Below, one piece after another: positions 18,258-27,368 of a DNA stretch of 64,000 bases (position 1 is its first letter; the number at the start of each line of letters is the position of its first letter). Both the position numbers and the translations under genes were made by a program. The stretch lies in assembly GCA_001310455.1 (NCBI GenBank), contig BAXG01000002.1, positions 62,001 through 126,000 on the forward strand, read 5' to 3'. The notes below the pieces were generated by a model. It did not search any database. It was not told where the DNA came from and was given only the letters and a program-made list of their open reading frames with translations. The stretch comes from Photobacterium sp. JCM 19050. GTDB lineage: Bacteria; Pseudomonadota; Gammaproteobacteria; Enterobacterales; Vibrionaceae.

Positions 18258-18614
18258 TTACTGCAGCATCTCGGCAAACTGCTCGCCCGGCTTGAAATCA
18301 CCTTCAAGCAGGGCCAGCTTGCCGTTTTCACTGAAGCGGACAACCAGTTTTTTCTCAATGGCAGCATCATGCCCTGGCTTGTGCCAGTACACATAGTACC
18401 AAGTGTTCGGATAGCCGTTTTCAATGAGCATAGGGGTACCAAGGATGTACTGGACCTGTTCTTTGCTCATGCCCAGGCGAAGCTGGTTTATGTCTTTTTG
18501 TTCCAGATAGTTGCCCTGGTTGATATCAATGCGATATACCAGACGGTCAAGCACTGAGCAGCCACCTAACACGCCAAGTGCCAAAGCGACAGCAGCAAAC
18601 TTCTTCCAACCCAT
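18258..18614 (-). CDS. bamE: Outer membrane assembly lipoprotein BamE
   Basis: 118 residues with a lipoprotein signal ending ALGVLGGC, then YRIDINQGNYLEQKDINQLR and LGMSKEQVQYILGTPM, the hallmark of the SmpA/OmlA family. Start ATG 18614. BamE is a small lipoprotein of the BAM complex that stabilises BamD-BamA during porin insertion. It lies downstream of recN on the same strand but between its own terminator and that of recN, so it is transcribed on its own. Confidence 0.95.
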   Translation of the reverse strand: MGWKKFAAVALALGVLGGCSVLDRLVYRIDINQGNYLEQKDINQLRLGMSKEQVQYILGTPMLIENGYPNTWYYVYWHKPGHDAAIEKKLVVRFSENGKLALLEGDFKPGEQFAEMLQ

Positions 18615-18698
18615 GCTTGTGTTATTCCTTACTAAAGTTGCTGCCGATAATAAACAAGAGTGCAGGCAAAGTAAAAAGGCAGCATACGTAGATATGAC

Positions 18699-18731
18699 AA
18701 GGGCAGCAGGGATGAGTTCCCTGCTGCCCTT
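18699..18731. terminator. recN terminator
   Basis: Stem AAGGGCAGCAGGGA / TTCCCTGCTGCCCTT around TGAG, next to the recN stop on the minus strand. No long T run follows, but the stem is very strong. Confidence 0.75.
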
Positions 18732-18747
18732 ATCGTGTGGGTGGGTA

Positions 18748-20414
18748 TCAGGCTGCGACCAACAGTTCCCGGGCGTTTGCCAGCGTGTGTTCGGTAATTT
18801 CGCTGCCACCGAGCAGGCGGGCGAGCTCGCTGACGCGGGCGGTGTCATCCAGAGGGCGCATCTGGGTGAGGGTCTTTCCGGCTTTGGTTTCCTTGGAGAC
18901 AAACATCTGCTGGTGCCCGCACCCGGCAACCTGCGGCAGGTGGGTCACACACAGTACCTGGTTGAATTGCCAAGCTTGCGCAGCATCTTGCCGACAATAG
19001 CGGCGGTCGGGCCACTGATACCCACGTCCACTTCATCGAAAATCAGGCTCGGGGTTTCCACTTTCTGCGCTGTGATCACCTGGATAGCCAGCGAGATACG
19101 GGAAAGCTCGCCGCCGGAGGCGACTTTCGCCATGGATTGCAGCGGCTGGCCGGGGTTGGTGCAAACCTGGAACTCGATGTTGTCAAAGCCAAGCGGGGTA
19201 ACGTTGCTCTGGGGCAGGCGCTCAAAGGCAATCTCGAACTTGCCTTTTTCCATATTGAGCTCCTGCATGCTTTGGGTAATCAGTTTGTTGAGTTCCTTGG
19301 CGTAGCGCAGGCGGCTCTTACTGAGCTTTTCAGCAGCTTCCAGGCAAACCTGATGCTTTTGGGCGACATCTAGCTCAAGTGCTTCCAGCATGGAATCGCC
19401 GTCACCGAGTTTTTCCAGTTCGGCAAGCAGTGACTGGTGCGTGCCGTAAAGCTCATCCGGCATCACATGGTGCTTGCGCGCCAGACTCATGATTTTGCTC
19501 ATGCGCTCGTCGAGGAATTGCAAACGCTGTGGGTCCATATCCAGGCTTTCCAGATAGCGGGTGAGTTCATACCCGGCTTCCTGTGCCTGAATGGTGGCCT
19601 CTTCCAGCATGGTCACCAGCTCGCCAAAAGTCGGGTCGATATCAGAAAGGGTGGCGAGTTGGCTTTGGGCGGCTTTCAGCAATTGAACTGCGTTGGTGTC
19701 GTCATTTTCGGTGAGCATTTCCAATGCACTCTGGCCGCTTAGGGCAATGTCGCCACTGCTGGAAAGGCGCTTGTGCTCTTCTTCAATTTCGGCAAATTCT
19801 GTTTCGCCAAGGGCAAGCTCGTTGAGCTCTTTTACCTGGTATTCAAGAAGCTGTCGCTGTGCTTCCAGTTCCTGCTGGTTCTGTCGCAGGTGCTTTAGCT
19901 CAACATTGGCAGAGCGCCATGCCTGGTAAGTCTGGCGCATGGTGGCAAGCAGACCGTGGTGGCTGGCGTACTGGTCGAGAAGGGCAAGCTGGCTGTCGCT
20001 TTTCATCAACTGTTGATGAGCGTGTTGCCCGTGGATGTTGATCAGCAGTTGCCCCAAGGATTTTTGCTGGGAAGCCGGTACCGGACTGCCGTTGATAAAG
20101 GCGCGTGAGCGACCCTCTTTGGTGATCACGCGGCGGACGATACACTCATCCCCATCAATCAGTTCATTGTCTTCCAGCCAGCGCTTGGCAGCGATGTTGT
20201 TGCTGAGGGAGAAACTGGCGCTGATTTCGGTTTTTTCCTCACCCGGGCGAACCATAGATGCTTCGGCACGGTCGCCGAGGCAAAGGCCCAGGGCATCAAT
20301 GGCTATGGACTTACCGGCACCGGTTTCACCGGTGATGGTGGTCATGCCATGACGGAATTCGAGATCCAGTTTTTTTACAATCGCAAAGTTATTGATGGTG
20401 AGATGAGCAAGCAT
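18748..20414 (-). CDS. recN: DNA repair protein RecN
   Basis: An SMC-like ATPase needed for repair of double-strand breaks. Start ATG 20414 ([20 protein letters not shown]). Walker A is [15 protein letters not shown], a long coiled coil occupies the middle, and the ABC signature [15 protein letters not shown] and Walker [13 protein letters not shown] are present. The frame breaks near 18952 where ACCAGG should be ACCCAGG; restored, it reads [15 protein letters not shown] and ends at 18748, about 556 residues. LexA boxes stand upstream (20441-20480), so the gene is under SOS control. Confidence 0.95.
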
Positions 20415-20440
20415 AATCCGATACCTGTTTAAAACCACAC

Positions 20441-20456
20441 CTGTGTTTATGAACAG
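20441..20456. promoter_or_regulatory. LexA box 2 upstream of recN
   Basis: CTGTGTTTATGAACAG fits CTGT-N8-ACAG. It is closer to the recN start than box 1. A weaker third site, CTGTTTAAAACCACAC, lies at 20425-20440. E. coli recN likewise has several LexA sites. Confidence 0.75.
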
Positions 20457-20460
20457 TATA

Positions 20461-20480
20461 TACTGTATCTTTACACAGTA
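20461..20480. promoter_or_regulatory. LexA box 1 upstream of recN
   Basis: TACTGTATCTTTACACAGTA is close to the ideal SOS box (TACTGTATATATATACAGTA), with both half-sites exact. Confidence 0.88.
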
Positions 20481-20519
20481 AAGTTACTGTGAAAGAAAAA
20501 GAACATTTTTTTGAGGGAA

Positions 20520-20550
20520 TAAAAAAACGCAGACAATCGTCTGCGTTTTC
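20520..20550. terminator. nadK terminator
   Basis: Stem ACGCAGAC / GTCTGCGT with an AATC loop at 20527-20546, next to an A7 run that becomes T7 on the minus strand, just after the nadK stop. Confidence 0.85.
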
Positions 20551-20571
20551 AAAGGATAATCACAGATTGTT

Positions 20572-21449
20572 TTAGAACAGTTTGCTCGACCAACCCAGCT
20601 TGTTCCGCAGGGTGTTGAAGTAGTTGTAGTTGGAAGAGTGGATGAGCTTCAGCTTGGCCGGGCTCTGGTAGATCCGGATTTCATCCCCCGGGCTGACCGG
20701 AAGGGAAACCTGCCCGTCACAACTGACTTCCAATACGCTGCCATTGTCCGGCGAGACAATCAGTTTAATCACCCGGGCACCGTCTACCACCAACGGGCGG
20801 CATGAAAGGGTGTGCGGGAACATGGGAACCAGGGTGATGGCGTTAAGGCGTGGGGAGACAATCGGGCCGCCGCCGGAAAGGCTGTATGCCGTTGAACCGG
20901 TTGGTGTCGCGGCAATCAGGCCGTCTGAGCGCTGGGAAAATGCAAAGTCCCCGTCAATATAGACCTCAAACTCAATCATGTGTGCCACTTTGCCGGGGTG
21001 GAGCACCACTTCGTTCAGGGCGGCGTTGTGGCTTTTGAGCTGGCCATGGCGGTGTACTTCAGCTTCAAGCAGGAAGCGCTCTTCCACAAGGTAATTGCCG
21101 TTGAGCACTTCCAGCAGCTCGTTTTCAAAATCATCCGGGTCGAGGTCGGTAAGAAAACCGAGGTTGCCCCGGTTTACGCCAATCACGGAAATATCAAAGC
21201 GCGAAAGTACCTAGCTGCACCGAGCATGTTGCCGTCACCGCCAATCACGATGGCAAGGTCTGCTTCTTTTCCCAGGGAAAGGAGGTCGCGGAAAACCTCC
21301 CTGGGTGCTTCCATCAGGGGTTCAAGGCGGTTGTCGATAAGCGGCGTGAAGCCTTTTTCCTTCAGCCAGTGGAAGAGGCTGAGATGGGTCGTCGCATCCT
21401 GATTACGTGGTTTGCCTACCAGTGCGATGGTCTTAAATGCTTTGGTCAT
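20572..21449 (-). CDS. nadK: NAD kinase
   Basis: Phosphorylates NAD to NADP. Start ATG 21449 ([16 protein letters not shown]). The GGDG motif ([11 protein letters not shown]) and the second conserved segment [20 protein letters not shown] are present. One base is missing near 21209: TACTTTCGCGC should be TACCTTTCGCGC, giving [20 protein letters not shown]. The repaired protein has 292-293 residues, the family norm. It lies between recN and grpE in the usual order. Confidence 0.94.
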
Positions 21450-21526
21450 ATGTCTATCCGCGGAAACCATTGAACGGATTATAACCCTTTGTATCTTGCA
21501 ATGTCGTCAGATGTTGGATTTTCGCG

Positions 21527-21555
21527 CTTGAATCGTTGAAGTTCGTCCCCATAAT
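21527..21555 (+). promoter_or_regulatory. Sigma-32 heat-shock promoter of grpE
   Basis: CTTGAAT (21527-21533), a 13-base spacer, then CCCCATAAT (21547-21555), a close match to the RpoH consensus CTTGAAA / CCCCATnT. About 75 bases separate it from the grpE start at 21631. Confidence 0.85.
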
Positions 21556-21630
21556 AAGCGATAAGTTTGCACTGTGTGGGGTGGGCGGTGTTGCCGGCCC
21601 CCAAACGGTTATAAAAGTGTTGGAGTTAGC

Positions 21631-22236
21631 ATGAGCAAAGAAGAAAACAAGGTTCAGGATGCCGAGCAGGAACTGGTACAGGACGTTGACCAGGAAGTGG
21701 TAACCGAAGAGTTCGCTGAAGAGGCGGATCTGGCTGCACGTATCATTGAGCTGGAAGCCGCACTGGAGGCCAGCGAGGCAAAGGTGCGCGAGCAACAGGA
21801 GAGTGTCCTTCGCGCCCGTGCTGATGTAGAAAACATGCGTCGTCGCACCGAGCAGGAAATTGACAAGGCTCGCAAGTTTGCCCTTGAGCGTTTTGCCGGT
21901 GAGCTGCTGCCGGTTCTGGACAACCTGGAGCGCGCAGTCGAAATGGCTGACAAGGACAACGATGTTCTGAAGCCTATGATCGAAGGTGTCGAGCTGACGC
22001 TGAAGACTTTCATCGGTACCGTGGATAAGTTCGGTCTGAAGACAATCAACCCGGAAGGTGAGGCATTCAACCCGGAATGGCACCAGGCGATGTCTATCCA
22101 GGAAAGTGCTGACCATGCACCAAACAGCGTTATGCTGGTGATGCAAAAAGGCTACGAGCTGAATGGCCGTGTTATCCGCCCTGCAATGGTAATGGTGTCC
22201 AAGGCACCTGCCGGTAACGTGGATGAGCAGGCGTAA
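21631..22236 (+). CDS. grpE: Nucleotide exchange factor GrpE
   Basis: 201 residues starting [13 protein letters not shown]. An acidic N-terminus leads into a long helix (about 40-90) with [17 protein letters not shown], then the four-helix bundle and a C-terminal beta domain with PEWHQAMS and [16 protein letters not shown]. It releases ADP from DnaK and acts as a thermosensor. Transcribed from the sigma-32 promoter upstream and ended by the hairpin at 22251-22277, so it is separate from dnaK. Confidence 0.96.
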   Translation: MSKEENKVQDAEQELVQDVDQEVVTEEFAEEADLAARIIELEAALEASEAKVREQQESVLRARADVENMRRRTEQEIDKARKFALERFAGELLPVLDNLERAVEMADKDNDVLKPMIEGVELTLKTFIGTVDKFGLKTINPEGEAFNPEWHQAMSIQESADHAPNSVMLVMQKGYELNGRVIRPAMVMVSKAPAGNVDEQA

Positions 22237-22250
22237 TTTGCCATTTGCTT

Positions 22251-22277
22251 AAAAAAAGCCCGCTTCGGCGGGTTTTT
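22251..22277. terminator. grpE terminator
   Basis: CCCGC-TTCG-GCGGG hairpin with A7 before and T6 after it. Confidence 0.88.
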
Positions 22278-22289
22278 TCATTTCCAGCG

Positions 22290-22318
22290 CTTGAAAGCCA
22301 AAAAAGCGCCCCCACTTT
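22290..22318 (+). promoter_or_regulatory. dnaK sigma-32 promoter P1
   Basis: CTTGAAA (22290-22296), a 13-base spacer, CCCCACTTT (22310-22318). A perfect -35 and a good -10 for RpoH. Confidence 0.82.
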
Positions 22319-22359
22319 ATGGGTTAAGAGAGAACGGTGAAAAAAATTTCCGTTCCAGG

Positions 22360-22388
22360 GTTGAAACAGAATTTGCCGCCCCCACTTT
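22360..22388 (+). promoter_or_regulatory. dnaK sigma-32 promoter P2
   Basis: GTTGAAA (22360-22366), a 13-base spacer, CCCCACTTT (22380-22388), 44 bases before the dnaK ATG. The -10 surroundings repeat those of P1, so the promoter has been duplicated or both kept under the same constraint. E. coli dnaK also has tandem heat-shock promoters. Confidence 0.8.
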
Positions 22389-22431
22389 TGGGTTAACGGT
22401 AACAAATAGAAAGAATTTCGGAGAAAACCAA

Positions 22432-24340
22432 ATGGGTAAGATCATTGGTATCGACTTGGGTACAACAAACTCATGTGTAGCAGTACTGGACGGTGACAAG
22501 CCACGCGTAATTGAAAACGCAGAGGGCGATCGTACAACTCCTTCAGTGATCGCTTACACCCAAGACGGTGAAACCCTGGTAGGTCAGCCTGCAAAACGTC
22601 AGGCAGTGACTAACCCTGAAAATACACTGTTCGCTATCAAGCGTCTGATCGGCCGTCGTTTTGAAGACGAAGAAGTTCAGCGTGACATCGAAATCATGCC
22701 TTTCAAAATTGTTAAGGCTGATAACGGCGACGCTTGGGTAGAAGCAAAAGGCCAGAAAATGGCTGCACCTCAGGTTTCTGCTGAAGTGCTGAAGAAAATG
22801 AAGAAAACTGCGGAAGATTTCCTGGGCGAACCAGTAACCGGCGCAGTTATCACCGTTCCTGCATACTTCAACGATGCTCAGCGTCAGGCAACTAAAGATG
22901 CCGGCCGTATCGCAGGTCTGGAAGTTAAGCGTATCATCAACGAACCTACTGCTGCTGCCCTGGCTTATGGCCTGGACAAGCAAGGCGGTGACCGCACTAT
23001 CGCGGTATATGACCTGGGTGGTGGTACCTTCGATATCTCTATCATCGAAATCGATGATGTTGACGGCGAGAAGACTTTCGAAGTGCTGTCTACCAACGGT
23101 GACACTCACCTGGGTGGTGAAGACTTCGACAACCGCATGATCAACTACCTGGTTGACGAGTTCAACAAAGAACAAGGTATCAACCTGCGTAAAGATCCAC
23201 TGGCAATGCAGCGTCTGAAAGAAGCAGCTGAAAAAGCCAAGATCGAACTGTCTTCTGCTCAGCAGACCGACGTTAACCTGCCGTACATCACTGCAGATGC
23301 AACCGGCCCTAAGCACATGAACGTGAAAGTGACCCGTGCGAAACTGGAGTCATTGGTTGAAGATCTGGTTGTACGTTCACTGGAGCCTCTGAAAGTTGCT
23401 CTGGCTGATGCTGACCTGTCTCCAAGCGACATCACTGACGTAATTCTGGTTGGTGGTCAGACTCGTATGCCTATGGTTCAGCAGAAAGTTTCTGAATTCT
23501 TCGGCAAAGAGCCACGTAAAGACGTGAACCCTGACGAAGCGGTTGCTGTAGGTGCTGCTGTACAGGGTGGTGTGCTGGCCGGTGACGTGAAAGACGTACT
23601 GCTGCTGGACGTAACTCCACTGTCTCTGGGTATCGAAACCATGGGCGGTGTGATGACCAAGCTGATTGAGAAAAACACCACTATCCCTACCAAGCGAGCC
23701 AGGTGTTCTCTACCGCTGAAGACAACCAGAATGCAGTAACTATCCACGTTCTGCAGGGTGAGCGTAAGCAAGCGCATTACAACAAGTCTCTGGGCCAGTT
23801 CAACCTGGAAGGCATCCAGCTGCACCACGCGGCATGCCACAGATTGAAGTGACTTTCGACATCGATGCGGACGGTATCCTGAACGTATCTGCGAAAGACA
23901 AGAACACCGGCAAAGAGCAGAAGATCACCATTCAAGCCTCTAGCGGCCTGAGCGATGATGAAGTTGAAAAGATGGTTCAGGAAGCAGAAGCCAACAAAGA
24001 AGCGGACAAGAAGTTCGAAGAGCTGGTAACTGCACGCAACCAGGCTGACCAACTGCTGCACGGTACCCGTAAGCAGATTGAAGAAGCCGGTGACGCGCTG
24101 GCTGCTGACGACAAGACCAAGATCGAAGCAGCTCTGACTGAACTGGAAGAAGCGCGCAAGGGCGAAGACAAAGAAGCTATCGATGCCAAAGTACAGGCTC
24201 TGATTGCTGCGTCTCAGCCACTGATGCAAGCTGCTCAAGCTAAAGCACAGGCAGAGCAAGGCGCTGATGCCCAGCAAGGCAAGAAAGACGACGACGTAGT
24301 TGACGCTGAATTTGAAGAAGTTAACGACGACAAAAAATAA
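22432..24340 (+). CDS. dnaK: Chaperone DnaK (Hsp70)
   Basis: Starts [20 protein letters not shown] at ATG 22432 with GGAG upstream. The ATPase domain (1-385) has the phosphate loops and [14 protein letters not shown]. The substrate domain and acidic tail ([10 protein letters not shown]) follow. Two single bases are missing: near 23697 (AAGCGAGCC should be AAGGCGAGCC, giving [14 protein letters not shown]) and near 23820 (CAGCTGCACC should be CAGCCTGCACC, giving [13 protein letters not shown]). Restored length is about 637 residues. The ATP-driven chaperone works with GrpE and DnaJ, both adjacent. Confidence 0.96.
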
Positions 24341-24437
24341 GGCTTAGCCCGGTTCGGGTTAGCTAGTCTTACTTGTTCGCGGGCGTTGGAGTATTCTCCA
24401 TCGCCCGCAGCTGTATAAAAAAGGTAGCTATAAAGAG

Positions 24438-25580
24438 ATGTCTAAACGCGACTACTATGAAGTGCTCGGCGTGAGCCGTGATGCCAGCGAACGCGATATT
24501 AAAAAGGCCTATAAGCGCCTCGCAATGAAGTATCACCCTGACCGCAACCCGGGTGACGAAGCCGCGCTTGAAAAATTTAAAGAGATTAAAGCTGCTTACG
24601 AAATTCTGACCGATGATCAGAAAAGAGCGGCTTACGATCAGTACGGCCATGCTGCCTTTGAACAAGGCGGAATGGGCGGCGGTGCCGGCGGTTTTGGCGG
24701 CGGCGCTGACTTTTCCGATATTTTTGGTGACGTATTCGGCGATATCTTCGGCGGCGGCCGTCGTGGCGGTGGTCCTCGTGCACAGCGCGGTTCAGACCTT
24801 CGTTACAACATGGAGCTGTCACTGGAAGAAGCTGTACGTGGCGTGACCAAAGAAATCGAAGTTCCAACTTACGTGGAATGTGATACCTGCCACGGCTCCG
24901 GTGCCAAGTCAGGCTCCCAGCCGGTTACCTGTAGCACCTGTGGCGGCCATGGCCAGGTACAGATGCGCCAGGGCTTCTTTGCTGTACAGCAAACCTGTCC
25001 AACATGTAACGGCCGCGGCACTATCATCAAAGACCCATGTAACAGCTGTCATGGCCAGGGACGTATCCGCAAGACCAAGACCCTGAGTGTGAAGATTCCA
25101 GCCGGTGTAGATACCGGTGACCGTATTCGCCTTGCTGGCGAAGGTGAAGCCGGAGAATTCGGCGCACCGGCCGGTGACTTGTACGTACAGGTACATGTGC
25201 GCGAACACGCCATCTTTACCCGTGATGGTAATAACCTTTACTGCGACGTGCCAATCAGCTTTACTCAGGCAGCCCTTGGCGGCGAGGTTGAGGTCCCAAC
25301 CCTTGATGGTCGCGTGAAGCTGAAAGTACCAACTGAAACCCAGACTGGCCGTATGTTCCGTATGCGCGGCAAGGGTGTTCAGTCTGTACGTGGTGGCGGT
25401 GTTGGTGACCTGGTTTGCAAGCTGGTGGTCGAAACCCCGGTTAATCTGAGCTCAAAGCAGAAAGAACTGCTGAAAGAGCTGGAAGAGACATTCACCGGCA
25501 ACAACGCCAAGAAGCACAAGCCTAAATCTGAAGGTTTCTTCGACGGTGTGAAGAAGTTCTTTGATGACCTGACCAACTGA
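24438..25580 (+). CDS. dnaJ: Co-chaperone DnaJ (Hsp40)
   Basis: 380 residues, intact. J-domain (1-70) with the HPD motif ([10 protein letters not shown]), a Gly/Phe-rich linker (about 75-120), four CxxCxGxG zinc repeats ([32 protein letters not shown]) and the C-terminal substrate domains. It stimulates DnaK ATPase and delivers clients. It follows dnaK by 97 bases, with a GC-rich hairpin (24378-24408) between them that may reduce read-through. Confidence 0.97.
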   Translation: MSKRDYYEVLGVSRDASERDIKKAYKRLAMKYHPDRNPGDEAALEKFKEIKAAYEILTDDQKRAAYDQYGHAAFEQGGMGGGAGGFGGGADFSDIFGDVFGDIFGGGRRGGGPRAQRGSDLRYNMELSLEEAVRGVTKEIEVPTYVECDTCHGSGAKSGSQPVTCSTCGGHGQVQMRQGFFAVQQTCPTCNGRGTIIKDPCNSCHGQGRIRKTKTLSVKIPAGVDTGDRIRLAGEGEAGEFGAPAGDLYVQVHVREHAIFTRDGNNLYCDVPISFTQAALGGEVEVPTLDGRVKLKVPTETQTGRMFRMRGKGVQSVRGGGVGDLVCKLVVETPVNLSSKQKELLKELEETFTGNNAKKHKPKSEGFFDGVKKFFDDLTN

Positions 25581-25600
25581 TTGAGTCCGGTTAGGAATTG

Positions 25601-25629
25601 AAAACGCCAGCAGAGATGCTGGCGTTTTT
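25601..25629. terminator. dnaJ terminator
   Basis: AACGCCAGCA-GAGA-TGCTGGCGTT hairpin followed by T5, shared with the convergent pilin gene. Confidence 0.88.
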
Positions 25630-25631
25630 GT

Positions 25632-26030
25632 TTAAACACAGTTCGGCTCATTGGAGGCTGTAGAGCTCATAACACCCATATGGTTTACCGAGAGTGTTTT
25701 GCAGCGGTCATTTTGTTGGGATGCTTTGGGCATGGCTTCGATAGCGTAACTCTCTGCTGATATTACCAATTTGAAACTATAAAATTCCTGATCGATTCCC
25801 AGTTTAGGGAGCTCTGATGTAAATTCAGCTGTTTCAGGATAATCGCTATGTTGCCGATATTCAGATTCCATCCAAATCTGTAATTGAGCCAATGATCCGA
25901 TGGCTTCAGCCCTACGGGCGGTTTCAACATGGCCCTGATATGATGGAATGGCAATAGCTGCCATTACTCCTATAACCACAACAGTTATCAGGATTTCGAC
26001 CAGACTCACACCTTTTTCCAAGCATTTCAT
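25632..26030 (-). CDS. pilE: Type IV pilin-like protein PilE
   Basis: A prepilin with leader MKCLEKG cleaved before VSLVEILITVVVIGVM; Glu5 of the mature helix is present. Mature position 1 is Val instead of the usual Phe. The start at 26030 is chosen so that the leader has the usual six to seven residues; an upstream ATG at 26084 would give an atypical leader. About 132 residues with a cysteine pair near the C-terminus (DRCKTL and EPNCV), as in minor pilins. It is divergent from the fimU-pilW-pilX-pilV operon, and the same grouping follows dnaJ in V. cholerae as I recall. Confidence 0.85.
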   Translation of the reverse strand: MKCLEKGVSLVEILITVVVIGVMAAIAIPSYQGHVETARRAEAIGSLAQLQIWMESEYRQHSDYPETAEFTSELPKLGIDQEFYSFKLVISAESYAIEAMPKASQQNDRCKTLSVNHMGVMSSTASNEPNCV

Positions 26031-26140
26031 GATTTTGTTAACCCTTTCCAGAGATACATCGATAAGGTGATTGAAGCTGTCCATTTACCTTTGGTCCAGT
26101 GCTAGCATCTTAGTCACTCCCTGTATTGCAAAGAAAGTTA

Positions 26141-26668
26141 ATGAGTAAGATCTGCGGCGCGCCTCGCGGCTTTACCTTAATGGAACTCCTTGTTTCCTTG
26201 ACTGTATTGACAGTGCTCAGCATGGCTGCGGCGCCTTCGTTCCTTGCGGCCCATGAATCCCTTCAGGTCACCCGGGCGACGGAAGAGGTCCAGCTTTTTC
26301 TCGCGATGGTAAAGAGCGAAGCGGTGATGCGGAATAAAGAAGTGAAGATTTATGTTGAGAATACCAGTTCCTGGATTCTGAAAGCGAAAGTGAAGGAAGT
26401 TGATGAACATGGTACCAAGAAAGAAGAAGAAATTTCTCGTCTCGATGGAAGCAATTTTGCGGCAATAACTTTAGAGCCAACGAAAGCTGATGGTAGCTTA
26501 TTGAAAGCTGACCCTGTCAGAGGTGTGCTGTCATCTTCGGGTGGGAGGTCAGGAGGGCTAAAAATTTTCAAAGTACCCACTCGCACAGCTGAAGTTAGCT
26601 ACTCGCGTGCTACAGGGCGAATTCGTATTTGTAGTAAGGAAGGAGCTTATGGCTATGACAAATGCTAA
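26141..26668 (+). CDS. fimU: Minor pilin FimU/FimT-like (GspH family)
   Basis: Prepilin with leader MSKICGAPRG before FTLMELLVSLTVLTVLSM. ATG 26141 is preferred over TTG 26126. About 175 residues with a GspH-like beta domain and a late Cys pair (RICSKEG, GYDKC). It opens the minor pilin operon; such proteins form the priming tip complex of type IV pili. Its end overlaps pilW. Confidence 0.82.
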   Translation: MSKICGAPRGFTLMELLVSLTVLTVLSMAAAPSFLAAHESLQVTRATEEVQLFLAMVKSEAVMRNKEVKIYVENTSSWILKAKVKEVDEHGTKKEEEISRLDGSNFAAITLEPTKADGSLLKADPVRGVLSSSGGRSGGLKIFKVPTRTAEVSYSRATGRIRICSKEGAYGYDKC

Positions 26669-27368
26669 CTCCTTCTTCAAATTTTACGCTCGTTTATCGA
26701 AGCAATCAGGATTTACCCTGATTGAAATGATGGTTTCTTCTGCTGTTGGGATTTTGGTGTTGATGACGGTAAGCACCGTCTATTTAAAAGGCCAGGATCT
26801 TGCTTTTGGCCGTGCCCATCAGTTGGCAATAACCCAGGACGCTTTTGATGCGTTGCGGATGATTAAAGAAGAGATACAGCGTGCGGGGTACAGCCCTGAT
26901 AGCAGAGGTCTCCCTGTTGGTGAGTCAGTTTTTCCGCCTGATGCCAGTGGTATTTCCTATGAGGGTGTTGTGAGAGTAGTGAGCCAACCAGTAGGTACTA
27001 TGTGTGTCGCTATGGTTTATCGTGCACTTGGAAATCGTCAATATCAGAACTCCGCTTTTTTTTGGAAAAAAAGCGAGGGAAAGTTGGTTTATCGAAGTAT
27101 AAAAGGCCGAGTCACAGAGGATGTTTCTTATTTATGTAATGGTAAATATGCTGAGCAATTACTGGATGAAAATCTTTATAAAGTAACTGAATTTAATGTT
27201 AGACCTGAAAAGCTGACTGTAGTATCCGGGTCTTCATCGACAATGTCCGGCTTTTATAATATTGATTTGGAAATAGAACCTAAAGTTGGATCCGATATTT
27301 GTAAATATGGAAAATCGAATATCTGCAAATATTCTCTTTCTGTTAAGCCAAGGAACTGGAAATCATGA
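26655..27368 (+). CDS. pilW: Minor pilin PilW
   Basis: About 237 residues, start ATG 26655 (AGGAG nine bases upstream; ATG 26649 is the alternative). Leader ends QSG before FTLIEMMVSSAVGILVL. The rest matches PilW in length and in the region LRMIKEEIQRAGYSPD. It overlaps fimU by 14 bases and pilX by four, so translation is coupled. Confidence 0.82.
   Translation: MTNANSFFKFYARLSKQSGFTLIEMMVSSAVGILVLMTVSTVYLKGQDLAFGRAHQLAITQDAFDALRMIKEEIQRAGYSPDSRGLPVGESVFPPDASGISYEGVVRVVSQPVGTMCVAMVYRALGNRQYQNSAFFWKKSEGKLVYRSIKGRVTEDVSYLCNGKYAEQLLDENLYKVTEFNVRPEKLTVVSGSSSTMSGFYNIDLEIEPKVGSDICKYGKSNICKYSLSVKPRNWKS

Noticed and set aside
21454..22146. Open frame of 230 codons opposite grpE
   Set aside because: Pure antisense shadow of a well-supported conserved gene.
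22543..23316. Open frame of 257 codons opposite dnaK
   Set aside because: Antisense shadow; dnaK codon bias commonly leaves such frames open.
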